Position numbers and translations under genes: made by a program. A stretch of 64,000 nt of DNA, from the NCBI GenBank assembly GCA_964017235.1, contig OZ024927.1, positions 48,365,293-48,429,292 of the forward strand, written 5' to 3'. Below are positions 1 through 11,189 of this stretch, piece after piece; within the stretch, counting starts at the first letter, position 1; each line of letters begins with the position of its first letter. The notes under the pieces are model-generated. The model searched no databases. It had not been told where the DNA came from and was given only the letters and a program-made list of their open reading frames with translations. The stretch is from Sabellastarte sp. h YS-2021 (Eukaryota; Annelida; Polychaeta; Sabellida; Sabellidae).

Positions 1-904
1 TTCTCAAAAAAAATGTTTTAACAACACTTACTTAAACAAACCCTCACCATAAATAAACCAAACGTAATCACCATAATTAAAAGCAATGCACAAATAATAC
101 ATATTAAAGATTTAAGAGGTAAAATGTTAACCTGACTTATGGAAACAAATTCTAAATTCTCTGAACAGTATGTTGAAAAAAATCAATACAATGTGGTAAT
201 GTCATACTGTTCCTGCAAAGTCAACAATCACACAAGTCACAGAAGACAACATGTGGCATCAAGGGGTTATAGAAGACTTCCAAAAGGCAGAAACAGTAGA
301 ATTTTACTGCTATATTATCTGTTGTATGTCTGTTTGGTTTGTACACAAGATAGTATGTTAACCACAAACATTACTTTTTTTTTATTTCGGGCACAGTAAC
401 ATAACTTGGTCAGATATTGAGATAGAAAACTTTCACAAAATTTATATTTGTCCAAGAAGCATTTTTACTCCCATTAGAATTTGTGGTATTATCTCAAGTT
501 TTTCTGTAATATTATGATCTATAATTAATAACTAAAACTATGGATATAAAATGTAAATTAATAATTAGATATTTTGTTGCATAAAGCTTATTTAGGTTTA
601 TACTTTTCTTAGGTTCTAAATATGTCTATCAGTATTTCCTTTCTGGTTTCATTTTGATAAGATGTCCTTTAATGGTAAAAGAAATTTATAATGAACATAT
701 GCCTGACTGGTATAAGGCTACAGGCCATATTTCACAAGCTTTGCCTGAACTATTCCTGTGAATAGAAGGGTTACAGTCAAGTCTGACTCGAGATGAACAA
801 AAGTCCAATCATTATCTTAAAATCACTTGAAACTTGAAAATTTTAATTACTTAAATGTAGCTTTTATAAGCTACAAGCTTACCATGCGCAATAAAACTCT
901 AAAG
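1..904. other. ATP7 intron sequence, no feature recognised
   Basis: AT-rich unique-looking sequence downstream of ATP7 exon 4 on the minus strand, inside the following intron. I see no splice-bounded ATPase exon, RNA gene or repeat with recognisable ends here. An 86-codon open frame at 139-399 has no family features and is judged chance. Confidence 0.5.
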
Positions 905-919
905 TTAAACAAGAGGAGA

Positions 920-937
920 GTGCCCGTGAACGGGCAC
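920..937 (+). repeat. Left-terminal hairpin of family A copy 1
   Basis: Seven-base perfect stem gtgcccg/cgggcac with loop tgaa. The related copy at about 60068-60090 has a decayed version (gtgccgtgaacgggctc) followed by the same tgtcagctgac. Confidence 0.75.
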
Positions 938-1194
938 TGTGTCAGCTGACGGAGTGTTTTTGATTTGTGAAGGTAATAAATAATGAGAGGAAAACATAAT
1001 TATCAGGGAAAGTGCTGTACAGAAGTACAGTAAATGGTAATTGAACAGCATGTTCAAAAGAAATTCTGAACCTGACAGAAGAAAAGGACAAAAAAGTTGT
1101 GCCCTGCAAATGGTATTATGAAGGAAAGTAACAAGGTAACTGTTTAAGTGTAAAGAGTAGGTTAAAACATATTTAAAGAAATACTGCAAATTCA

Positions 1195-1790
1195 GTATCC
1201 TCGTACGACTTTGAAGAAGGGGTCCAAGGTCAAATCCAACCACACAAAAATATTCCCAGCCCATGGTTTCCTATAGGTTGGTTTACCATCCCAAACCTCT
1301 AGGATCAATAATAAGCGAGTTATAAGCACTTTTAAGTTTGGCTGTCCTTATTTTACCTTGAAGGAGGGGTCCAAAGGTCAAATCTGACCACACCAAAAGA
1401 TTCCCAGCCCATGATTTCCTATAGGATGGTTTACCATCCCAAACCTCTAGAACCAATAATAAGCGAGTTATAGGCACTATTAAGTTTCGCTATATTTGTT
1501 TGACCTTGAAGAAGGGGTCCAAGGTCAAATCGGACAACATCAACAGATTCCCAGCCCATGATTTCCTATATGTCTGTTTACCATTCCAAACCTGCAGGAC
1601 CAATAATAAGCGAGTTATAAGCACTTTTAAGTTTGGCCATCCTCGTTTGACCTTGAAGGAGGGGTCAAAGGTCAAATCTGACCACACCAAAAGATTCCCA
1701 GCCCATGATTTCCTACAGGTTGGTTTGCCATCCCAAACCTCTAGGACCAATAATAATGGAGATATAAGCTCTTTTCATGACTGACAAAGA
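1195..1790 (+). repeat. 148-bp tandem array, four units
   Basis: Four head-to-tail units of about 148 bp. Each contains ccttgaaggaggggtc, aaggtcaaat, ttcccagcccatgatttcct and accaataataagcgagttat. The unit at about 1656 contains the direct repeat GGGTCAAAGGTCA (1662-1674). A single related unit lies at 59080-59190. Open frames on both strands here are by-products of the repeat. Confidence 0.85.
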
Positions 1791-1797
1791 AACACCA

Positions 1798-2075
1798 GTG
1801 GCGGCCATTTTCTTTTTCAAAATGAGCCCAAAAATATTCCCAGTCAAGATTTTATAATGAGAACATATCCTGTGAATATGAGATCTCTACTTATAATACC
1901 CTTTGCTCTAGAGAGCCAACAAAAGTCCTTGTTTAAAGTCGAATAAACGTCCCTAGCGGCCATCTTGTTTTTCAAAATGAGGCCAAAAATATTCCCAGGC
2001 AACATTTTATGGTAATTAATATATTCTGCAAACTTGAGAAGGCTAGCTATAATATTTTTTTTCATTAGAGCGGTA
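1798..2075 (+). repeat. Two degenerate ~157-bp units
   Basis: Two copies of a unit with gcggccat, tttttcaaaatgag and aaaaatattcccag (starting near 1800 and 1957). They bridge the 148-bp and 155-bp arrays of family A. Confidence 0.6.
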
Positions 2076-2114
2076 ATGGTGAAATCTCTCTACACACTGC
2101 GGCTATCCAGTGGA

Positions 2115-3375
2115 TACAATGATTTACTCAATAGTGAGAACCTGAAAGTAGCTATTGCTCAGCTATGCCATGACATAGAGGTCTGCAATTTCACTATGAT
2201 ATAACTGACCAAAAATTATGTGAATAACATATTTAAACAAAATACTCTAAATGTAATAGTTTTCAAGTTACAACTGATTTACTCAACAGTGATAACCTAA
2301 AAGTAGCTATTACTCAGCTATGCCATGAGCTACAGGTCTGAAATTTTACTATGTTATAGGTGACCCAAAAATAGGTGAATAACATAATGAAACAAAATAC
2401 TCTAAATGCAATAGTTTTCAAGTTATAAGTGATTTACTCAACAGTGATAACCTAAAAGTAGCTATTACTCAGCTATGCCATGAGCTACAGGTCTGAAATT
2501 TTACTATGTTATAGCTGACCCAAAAGTAGGTGAACAACATATTTAAGCAAAATACTCTAAATACAATAGTTTTCAAGTTACAACTGATTTACTCAATAGT
2601 GAGAACCTCAAAATAGCTATTGATCAGCTATGCCATGAGCTATAGGTCTGTAATTTCACTATGTTACAGCTGACCCAAAAGTAGGTGAACAACATATTTT
2701 ACCAAAATACTCCAAATGCAATATTTTTCAAGTTACAACTGATTTACTCAACATACAGTACCTGAAAATAGCTATTGCTCAGTTGTGCCATGAGCTACAG
2801 GTCTGTAATTTCACTATGTTATAGCTGACCCAAAAGTAGCTGAATAACATATTTACACAAATTTCTGTAAACGCAATAGTTTTCAAGTTATAAGTGATTT
2901 ACTCAACAGTGATAACCTCAAAGTAGCTATTACTCAGCTATGCCATGAGCTACAGATCTGAAATTTTACTATGTTATAGCTGACCCCAAAATAGGTGAAT
3001 AACATATTGAAACAAAATACTCTAAATGCAATAGTTTTCAAGTTATAAGTGATTTACTCAACAGTGATAACCTAAAAGTAGCTATTACTCAGCTATGCCA
3101 TGAGCTACAGGTCTGAAATTTTACTATTTTATAGCTGACCCAAAAGTAGCTGAATAACATATTTATACGAAATTCTCTAAATGCAATAGTTTTCAAGTTA
3201 CAAGTGATTTTACTCAAGATGGTAGTTACTGAAAAGCCCAAAAGTAGCTATTACTCACTTAGCTATTGAAACAGACACCTAAGTTACTCACCATGTTGTA
3301 GCTATGAAAAAAGTAGCTGAATAACATATTTCAACAAAATGCTCTAAATGCAACACTTTTCAAGTTATAAGTGAT
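2115..3375 (+). repeat. 155-bp tandem array, about eight units
   Basis: Units start with gatttactcaa at 2121, 2276, 2431, 2585, 2741, 2896, 3051 and 3206, a steady 154-156 bp period. Each unit contains agctattactcagctatgcc, gctacaggtctg and aatagttttcaagtta. The same unit makes up most of the shorter sister element at 60130-60780, so it is the diagnostic array of family A. Confidence 0.92.
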
Positions 3376-4031
3376 TTAGTGCATGATTTCATGAATTTTA
3401 ATGCATTAAAAATTATTAAAAAAATTTATTAAAAACAAGCATTCTGACGCATGCATTTATCTCCCGCCATATAAATTAGATGTACTAAAGATAACATATT
3501 TTAACAAGGTGCTCTAAATGTAATACTTTTCAAGTTATAATTGATTCATTGCATGATTTCATGAATTTTAATGCATTAAAAATAGCATCAGAGATGCCCG
3601 TACCCCACAACCTAGGGAAATATTTTCAACACCATGAGATATAGAAGTACTGTACCAGTACAAACTTCAGGATACTTTCAGAGCACTGTCAGTTATATAA
3701 AGGTCCAAACAATGTTTAAATGGAGAAATAATGTTTAAAAGAAAGATAATGCGTATAAAGATGAAGTATTAAAACAAGATAATTCAATGACAAGATGACA
3801 GCATTAATCAGCAAACTAAAATTCAACACTCTTTATATACATCTGCATTTCCGAATTATGGTTTAGATGGTTTGAATATTACCATGCACACAGAAGTGGT
3901 AATACATTTAATGAATGCTTATGTGTGGTGTTGGAGTAAAATCTGCGGCTCACTTGATGAAATTCTATCTCTTACAATGGGAAGTTATGAAAGTAAAATT
4001 CTTAATAAATTCTAATATGACTTTTGCTTAA

Positions 4032-4522
4032 CCCTTTCGCTACCGTGTCTGTCGGCTAGCAGTCGACATCAATGTGTATTACAAGGGACCATGTCTGTCG
4101 ACCAAGGGTCGACGGCAATAATATATATTTCTTCTTTCCCTTCAGTGTACTGTGATACGTTTTCTTTGGTGTATCAGTATTAAACCGATTTTTAAAGTAT
4201 TTTATATGAAAGTTAAGCTATATTTTTTAAAAAAAATTCGCCATTTCACCTATTTTAACTGGTTTCTGTATATATTGCCGTATTTACCGCATATACCTGC
4301 ATATAGTTGCATATTGTTCACTTGTGGTTATTTTTATTTGGGGAATTCCCACGAATTTTCCCATTCGACTTTCATCAATTCCTAATAAAATATGCCGAAA
4401 AATACCGCAAATAAAGTGTATAAGGTAGTGAGATATTACTTTACTTCATTGGCGTTTCTGACATGATATGACGTCATATGGCTACAGTCCCTTGGAATAA
4501 TGTTCCTTCAGTAGCGAAAGGG
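4032..4522. mobile_element. PiggyBac-like MITE with TTAA duplication
   Basis: Perfect 12-bp terminal inverted repeats ccctttcgctac (4032-4043) and gtagcgaaaggg (4511-4522) are flanked on both sides by TTAA (4028-4031 and 4523-4526). The TTAA duplication and CCC...GGG ends are the hallmarks of the piggyBac superfamily. The 491-bp interior is non-coding; its short open frames are not conserved proteins. Subterminal gtctgtcgg...gtcgac motifs occur in the left arm. It interrupts family B copy 1. Confidence 0.88.
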
Positions 4523-4544
4523 TTAATCTGCATCAAAAGACAGA

Positions 4545-5140
4545 CCCAAAGGTGCAACAAGATTTTAAAGGTAAAGGTCACTACAGCAAGGTAAAAGGTC
4601 AAATTAAGGTCACACCATGATAATACACACCTATAGCCAATAACCAATGTCCCTACCAAGTATCAACTTCCTACACCTTACGGTTTCTGAGATATAGCCC
4701 AGACAACATTTTATAGGTCAAGGTCACTACGGCAAGGTCAAAGGTCAAATCAAGGTCACACCATGACGTTGCACACCTACACCCCCTAACCAATGTCCCT
4801 ACCAAATATCAACTTCCCAAGCCTTACAGTTTCCGAGATATAGCCCGGACAACATTTTATAGGTCAAGGTCACTACGGCAAGGTCAAAGGTCAAATCAAG
4901 GTCAGACCATGACGTTGCACACCTACACCCCCTAACCAATCTCCCTACCAAGTATCAACTTCCTACACCTTACGGTTTCCGAGATATAGCCCGGACAAGA
5001 TTTTATAGGTCAAGGTCACTACGGCAAGGTCAAAGGTAAAATCAAGGTCAGACCATGACGTTGCACAGCTACACCCCCTAACCAATGTCCCTACCAAGTA
5101 TCAACTTCCTACACCTTACGGTTTCTGAGATACAGCCCGG
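4545..5140 (+). repeat. 158-bp tandem array with AGGTCA direct repeats
   Basis: About four units of roughly 158 bp, each with ggtcaaggtcactacggcaaggtcaa (in two parts), gttgcacacctaca, caatgtccctaccaagta and gagatatagcccggacaa. Two units contain the exact direct repeat AGGTCAAAGGTCA (4735-4747 and 4881-4893). This array is the body of family B and recurs at 51880-52440. Confidence 0.88.
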
Positions 5141-5149
5141 ACAAACTAT

Positions 5150-5244
5150 TTCCCGCCGCCCGCCCACCCGCCCGCCCGGACGCCCGCCCATCCGGACACC
5201 ATGGGTGAAAACAATACCCCAACAGCCATTAAGGGCTGTGGGGT
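5150..5244 (+). repeat. Right end of family B: CCCG-rich tract and terminal hairpin
   Basis: A GC-rich tract (cgcccgcccacccgcccg...) precedes accatgggtgaaaacaatacccc and the hairpin ccccaacagcc/gggctgtgggg. The same order is present at 53340-53432. Confidence 0.75.
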
Positions 5245-5269
5245 AAAAATTATTTTAAAAATTCATTAA

Positions 5270-6255
5270 AAAAATTTAGCATGTGAAAGCTCTCCCAAAA
5301 TGTAGGTGAATGAGTTATTTGAGAAATATTGGCTATCCGCAATACTTTTAGTGATAATAGGCAGTTACTCATTTTGAGTAGGTGAGTAATTAGCTATGGA
5401 TCTGAAAATTCACTACTTGAAAGCTCTCCAAAATGTATGTGAATGAGTTATTTCAGAAATACTGGCTATCTGCAATACTTGTAGAGATAATTCGCATTTA
5501 CTCATTTTGAGTAGGTGAATAATTAGCTACGGGTGTGAAACTTCACCAAGTGAAAGCTCTCCCAAAAGTAGATGAACGAGTAATTTGATAAAAATTGGAT
5601 ACCCGCAATACTTTTAGAGATAATTAGCATTTACTCATTTTGAGGAGGTGAATAATTAGCTACGGCTCTGAAAATTCACCAAGTGAAAGCTCTCCCAAAA
5701 GTAGGTGAATGAGTTATTTGAGAAAAATTGGCTATCTGCAATACTTTTAGAGTTAATTCACATTTACTCATTTTCAGTAGGTGAGTAATTAGCTATGGGT
5801 CTGGAACTTCACCATGTGAAAGCTCTCCCAAAAGTAGATGAATGAGTTATTTGATAAAAATTGGATATCCGCAATACTTTTAGAGATAATTCACATTCAC
5901 TCATTTTGAGTAGGTGAATAATTAGCTACGGATCTGAAACCTCACCAAGTAAAAGCTCTCCCAAAATTAGGTGAATGAGTTATCTGAGAAAAATTGGATA
6001 TATACAATACTTTTACAGATAATTCACATTTACTCATTTTGAGTAGGTGAGTAATTAGCTACGGGTCTGGAACTTCACCATGTGAAAGCTCTCCCAAAAG
6101 TAGATGAATGAGTTATTTGATAAAAATTGGATATCCGCAATACTTTTAGAGATAATTATCATTTACTCATTTTGAGTAGGTGAATAATTAGCTACGGGTC
6201 TGAAACTTCACTATGTGAAAGCTCTCCCAAAAGTAGATGAAGCAGTTATTTGAGA
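5270..6255 (+). repeat. 133-bp satellite array, about seven units
   Basis: Units of about 133 bp with gtgaaagctctcccaaaagta, gaatgagttatttgag, gcaatacttttagagataat and tttactcattttgagtaggt. It is the same satellite as the large array at 15100-20284, but the units are more diverged from each other here. Confidence 0.88.
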
Positions 6256-9235
6256 AAACTTATGTCATTATTTTGCCACAAATAAGAAAATAGCTATTAC
6301 TCACTTATGGCATGCAATAGAACCCCAAACTATATGCATTTACCCTACAGTCACAATTTCAAAGTAGGTATTACTCGGCTATCCAATGTGCAACAGGTCT
6401 GAAACTTTACTATGTGATAGGTTATCAAAAACTAGATGAATAACATATTTGAAAATATTTCCCTAACTTTAATACTTTTGAAGATATTTGACATTTACTT
6501 ATGTTGTTATTTTGCTACAAATAAGAAAATAGCTATTACTCACTTATGGCATGCAATACAACCCCAAAATATATACCATCTTATAGTTAAGGACAAAGTA
6601 GCTGAACAACATATTTGAAGAAAAAGCTGTAACTGCAATAGTTTTGGAGTTACAATGGATTTACTCAATAGTCACAATTTCAAAGTAGCTATTACTTAGC
6701 TATGCAATGTGCAACAGGTCTGAAACTTTACTATGTGATAGCTTACAAAAAAGTAGATGAATGACATATTTGAAAAGAATTCCGTAACTTTAATACTTCT
6801 GAAGATATTTGACATTTACTTATGTCATTATTTTGCTACTAATAAGAAAATAGCTATTACTCACTTATGGCATGCAATAGAACCCCAAACTACATGCCAG
6901 TTTATAGCTAAGGACAAAGTAGCTGAACAACATATTTGAAGAAAAAGCTGTAACTGCAATAGTTTTGGAGTTACAATGGATTTACTCAACAGTCACAATT
7001 TCAAAGTAGCTAATACTTAGCTATGCAATGTGCAATAGGTCTGAAACTTTACCATGTGATAGCTTACAAAAAAGCAGATGAATGACATATTTGAAAAGAA
7101 TTTCGTAACTTTAATACTTCTGAAGATATTTGACATTTACTTATGTCATTATTTTGCTACTAATAAGAAAATAGCTATTACTCACTTATGGCATGCAATA
7201 GAACCCAAAACTACATGCCAGCTTATAGCTAAGGGCAAAGTAGGTGAACAACATATTTTACGAAAATATTGTAACTGCAATAGTTTTGGAGTTACAATGG
7301 ATTTACTCAACTGTAGAATTTCAAAGTAGCTATTACTCAGCTATCCAATGTGCAACAGATCTAAAACTTTACTATGTGATAGCTTATGAAAAAGTAGATG
7401 GATAACATATTTGAAAAGATTTCCCTAACTTTAATACTTTTGAAGATATTTGACATTTACTTATGTCATGATTTTGCTACAAATAACAAAATAGCTATTA
7501 CTCACTTATGGCATGCAACAGAACCCCAAACTATGTACCATCTTATAGCTAAGGACAAAGTAGCTGAACAACATATTTTAGGAAAATACTCTAACTGCAA
7601 TAGTTTTGGAGTTACAATGGCTTTACTCAACAGTCAGAATTTCAAAGTAGCTGTAACTCAGCTATCCAAGGTGCAACAGGTCTGAAACTTTACTATGTTA
7701 TAGCTTACCAAAAAGTAGATGGACAACATATTTGAAAAGATTTCCCTAACTTTAATACTTTTGAAGATATTTGACATTTGCTTCTTCTGTTATTTAGCTA
7801 CAAATGAGGAAATAGCTATTACTCACTTATGGCAAGCAATAGAACCCCAAACTATGTACCATCTTATAGCTAAGAACAAAGTAGCTGAACAACATATTTT
7901 AGGAAAACACTCTAACTGCAATAGTTTTGGAGTTACAATGGCTTTACTCAACAGTCAGAATTTCAAAGTAGCTATTACTCAGCTATCCAAGGTGCAACAG
8001 GTCTGAAACTTTACTATGTCATAGCTTACCAAAAAGTAGATGGACAACATATTTGAAAAGATTTCCCTAACTTTAATACTTTTGAAGATATTTGACATTT
8101 ACTTCTTCTGTTATTTAGCTACAAATGAGGAAATAGCTATTACTCACTTATGGCAAGCAATAGAACCCCAAACTATGTACCATCTTATAGCTAAGAACAA
8201 AGTAGCTAACAAGATATTTTAGGAAAACACTTTAACTGCAATACTTTTTTAGTTACAATAGCTTTACTCAACAGTCAGAATTTCAAAGTAGATATAACCC
8301 AGCTATCCAAGGTGCAACAGGTCTGAAACTTTACTATGTTATAGCTTACCAAAAAGTAGATGGACAACATATTTGAAAAGATTTCCCTAACTTTAATACT
8401 TTTGAAGATATTTGACATTTACTTCTTCTGTTATTTAGCTACAAATGAGGAAATAGCTATTACTTATGGCAAGCAATAGAACCCCAAAGTATGTACCATC
8501 TTATAGCTAAGAACAAAGTAGCTGAACAACATATTTTAGGAAAAAACTCTAACTGCAATACTTTTTTAGTTACAATAGCTTTACTCAACAGTCAGAATTT
8601 CAAAGTAGCTATTACTCAGCTATCCAAGGTGCAACAGGTCTGAAACTTTACTATGTCATAGCTTACCAAAAAGTAGATGGACAACATATTTGAAAAGATT
8701 TCCCTAACTTTAATACTTTTGAAGATATTTGACATTTACTTCTTCTGTTATTTAGCTACAAATGAGAAAATAGCTATTACTCGCTTATGGCATGCAACAG
8801 AACCCCAAACTATGTACCATCTTATAGCTAAGAACAAAGTAGCTGAACAACGCATTTTAGGAAAACACTCTATGTGCAATAGTTTTGGAGTTACAATGGC
8901 TTTACTCACCAGTCAGAATTTCAAAGTAGCTATTACTCAGCTATCCAGGGTGCAACAGGTCTGAAACTTTAGTATGTGATAGCTTACCAAAAAGAAGATG
9001 GACAACATATTTGAAAAGATTTCCCTAACTTCAATACTATTGAAGATATTTGACATTTACTTCTTCTGTTATTTAGCTACAAATGAGAAAATAGCTATTT
9101 CTCACTTGTGGCATGCAATGGGACCCCAAACTATGTACCATCTTATAGCTAAGGACAAAGTAGCTGAACAACATATTTGAAGAAAAAGTTGTTACTGCAA
9201 TTATAGTTTTTGAGTTATGAGCCCTTTACTCAAAG
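6256..9235 (+). repeat. 321-bp tandem array, about nine units
   Basis: Higher-order unit of 320-321 bp, with starts at 6436, 6757, 7078, 7398, 7719, 8040, about 8361, 8677 and 8998. Each half resembles the other, so the unit is an old dimer of about 160 bp. Many units keep an open frame beginning MDNIFEKISLTLILLKIFDI, up to 95 codons long. The frame has no recognisable domain and breaks in some units, so I do not call it a gene. Confidence 0.9.
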
Positions 9236-9349
9236 TAGCTAAGATTGCTATTACTCACTTATCTTTAGGCCTAAGTCAATAAAACCCAAAAAACTTTTCA
9301 AGGGCATGAAAATTCATTGGGACAGTTTACAAAAAATCTGTAGCTGTAG

Positions 9350-9455
9350 TAGTTTTGGAGAAATCTGCGTGACTAACTAATGCACACACGCACGCACGCA
9401 TGCACAGACATCATTTCATAATCTCCCTCCCGGGCTAAAGCCCAGCGGGAGATAA
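9350..9455 (+). repeat. Element end: CGCACA-rich tract and hairpin
   Basis: A tract acacacgcacgcacgcatgcacag is followed by a hairpin with nested stems, atctccc/gggagat and gggct/agccc (9421-9453). This motif pairs with tatctcccgcc ends at 3456, 15030 and 44975 and probably marks the end of the element that brought in the 133/321-bp arrays. Confidence 0.55.
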
Positions 9456-9458
9456 AAA

Positions 9459-9805
9459 AGTAAGACAGATCCAGGTCTCATACTCACACAAGAGAATCTA
9501 CCTCTGGCCTAGTACATATATGCAAGATATGAGAGAAATCCCTGCAATAGTCACTGAGAAAATTGTGATCAAGTGTTGAAATTTTCACACTTTTGGTGGG
9601 GGTACCTCCCTTGTAACTTCTCTAGCAAACAGACGAACAGACAGATTTTCATGCCTTGAACAATTTTTCATCCTCGATAGATAAGGTATCTTTTAAAAAA
9701 AACAGCATGTCTCTAGGCCTTGTAGTTTTGGAGAAGTTGTTCACGCGGACGCCCACGCTGCAGAGTGACGACATAATGTCAGCTGACTGACAAGTCAGCT
9801 GACAT
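9459..9805 (+). repeat. Right subterminal region and terminal hairpin of family A
   Basis: The segment from agacagatccaggtc to the hairpin at 9776-9805 matches 61170-61540 almost throughout, including ctagtacatatatg, tttttcatcctcgatag and gttgttcacg. It defines the right end of family A. Confidence 0.8.
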
Positions 9806-9809
9806 AAAA

Positions 9810-10844
9810 AAAGGATGCATGAAATGAAATAAAACATTGATCATATTCTATATTTGATTGTACTCCCCATTTTACACAAAATTTTACACACTCAAAGTTG
9901 TTAACAAACCCTGACACTCTCTGTCTGATCCTGGGATTATGCCAAACTTAATAAAAAGTTAGATTTTCAATCTAGATTTTAGGGCTTTTAATGCAATTAA
10001 GTACAACAACTTCAACAACTAAAGCAACATTTACATCAACAGGGACATGCAAGTACACTGCACTTGGTTCAAAGCCATTTATACATTTTAAGCTAACAGA
10101 ACAGAACTGACATAATGCAATCTGCCACCACATTATAAACCGAATCACAGCACAAAACTGAATATTAACAGTTTTAAGTGAAAACTTTTTCAAAAATAGT
10201 GTAAAAGAAGGTTAAGGTAATTACTGTGTAAAATATCGCATACAGTTGATGGTACATAAACCATGAGAGAGATTAGGAATTAAAACTAAAATAAAATCTC
10301 GGTTAAAAGAAATGGTGTGGTGAATTAAACCTTACTATTGGATATTTGTAGATAAAACACATGCATTGCAAATTAAATAAATGCCACAAAGATAACCTTG
10401 TTGTTGCTACTATTATTAAGTCTTTATACTAATGGTATAGTTTAACTGTTGGAAAAAAAACCAGAAAACAAATGGGAATAGAGCTGTACAGAAAATATGT
10501 TCATGCATTATAAGAGTTGTTTACCCTGAGAATATTCATGCAAAACAGAAATACAATACAAAATAAAGATAATAAGAGTAGTATGTAACCTTCTTCAAAG
10601 GATCCAACTATGTTGCCTGAGTTCATATACACTTTTATTCAGTGCTGATTTTTTCCCATTAGAAATAAATCAATTATGCAAAAAAAATTTTTTTTTTTTT
10701 TTTTTTGTAAATAAATATATACCAGCCTTTTCAGTCACAGCCTAAAGTCCCACCAGATTTTTAAATTCTCTTGAAAGGAAATGTTACCATGACCTATCTA
10801 AAGCAATATTATTTACAAAATGTATAACCCTTCCAAGCAGGTAT
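9810..10844. other. ATP7 intron sequence, no gene seen
   Basis: AT-rich sequence with no repeat ends or ATPase-like exon. It includes an A/T homopolymer tract at about 10681-10706. Confidence 0.45.
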
Positions 10845-10849
10845 TATTT

Positions 10850-11075
10850 TCATGACTGTTTGTTTGTCTGTTTGTTCGCAGGATTATGCAAATACTATTG
10901 GTTTGGAACTTCATAAAATATTAGAAGATGGGTCTTGGTCCGACTTAGATCCCATAAATTTTGAGACTGATTTGGATTACCATCTGAATACAAAAATAAA
11001 TCTAAATTTTCCCATTTACTAATTATTATAAGCCTTGACAGATGTATACACTCTCCGAGTGCTCTTGTCCCAAAT
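10850..11075 (-). repeat. Interspersed repeat (acaagagcactcggag family), minus copy
   Basis: Read on the minus strand it begins gggacaagagcactcggagagtg and contains ggaccaagacccatcttct and cataatcctgcgaacaaac. A longer copy with the same landmarks is at 40935-41312 on the plus strand. The class of element is not resolved. It lies just 3' of ATP7 exon 4, in the intron. Confidence 0.65.
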
Positions 11076-11189
11076 TAAAACAAGTACTTAACTGGTTCAC
11101 TCAACCTTTTGAGATATGCAAACAAATGTGAAAACATAACCTTTCACCCTTGGTGTAAATAATAATTAAATTAAAAACATAAGTACCAC

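Larger units (their letters stand above)
3583..5244 (+). mobile_element. Pearl-like element family B copy 1, nested in family A
   Basis: It begins tagcatcagagatgcccgt with a short hairpin around accccacaacctaggg. It ends in the hairpin ccccaacagcc...gggctgtgggg (5217-5243). A full second copy with the same ends is at 51462-53432. The flanks, ...gcattaaaaa on the left and aaaaattattttaaaaattc on the right, rejoin to the uninterrupted family A sequence seen in copy 2 at 60957-60990. This shows directly that B inserted into A. A piggyBac-like MITE (4032-4522) sits inside it, and a 158-bp array (4545-5140) fills its right half. Confidence 0.8.
905..9806 (+). mobile_element. Composite Helentron/pearl-like element, family A copy 1 (8.9 kb)
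   Basis: The left end has a perfect hairpin (gtgcccg/cgggcac, 920-937) followed by tgtcagctgac. The right end has a 13-bp perfect stem with loop gaca (9776-9805) built from the same gtcagctgac motif. A second copy with the same two ends is at 60061-61546. Between the ends are four kinds of tandem array (148, 155, 133 and 321 bp) and at least one nested element (3583-5244). No transposase or Rep/helicase is encoded, so it is non-autonomous. Terminal hairpins plus central arrays are typical of bivalve 'pearl' elements, now usually linked to Helitron/Helentron elements. The family assignment is an inference; the shared ends are seen directly. Confidence 0.6.

Noticed and set aside
6436-9180. Repeated small protein genes (MDNIFEKISLTL...)
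   Set aside because: Frame tracks the 321-bp repeat and breaks in several units; kept only as a low-interest observation.
9972-10193. Possible next ATP7 exon (transmembrane part) on the minus strand
   Set aside because: Hydrophobic in places but lacks any P1B-ATPase motif (CPC, DKTGT, TGE, SEHPL) and good splice sites; no such motif was found anywhere from 1 to 11100.
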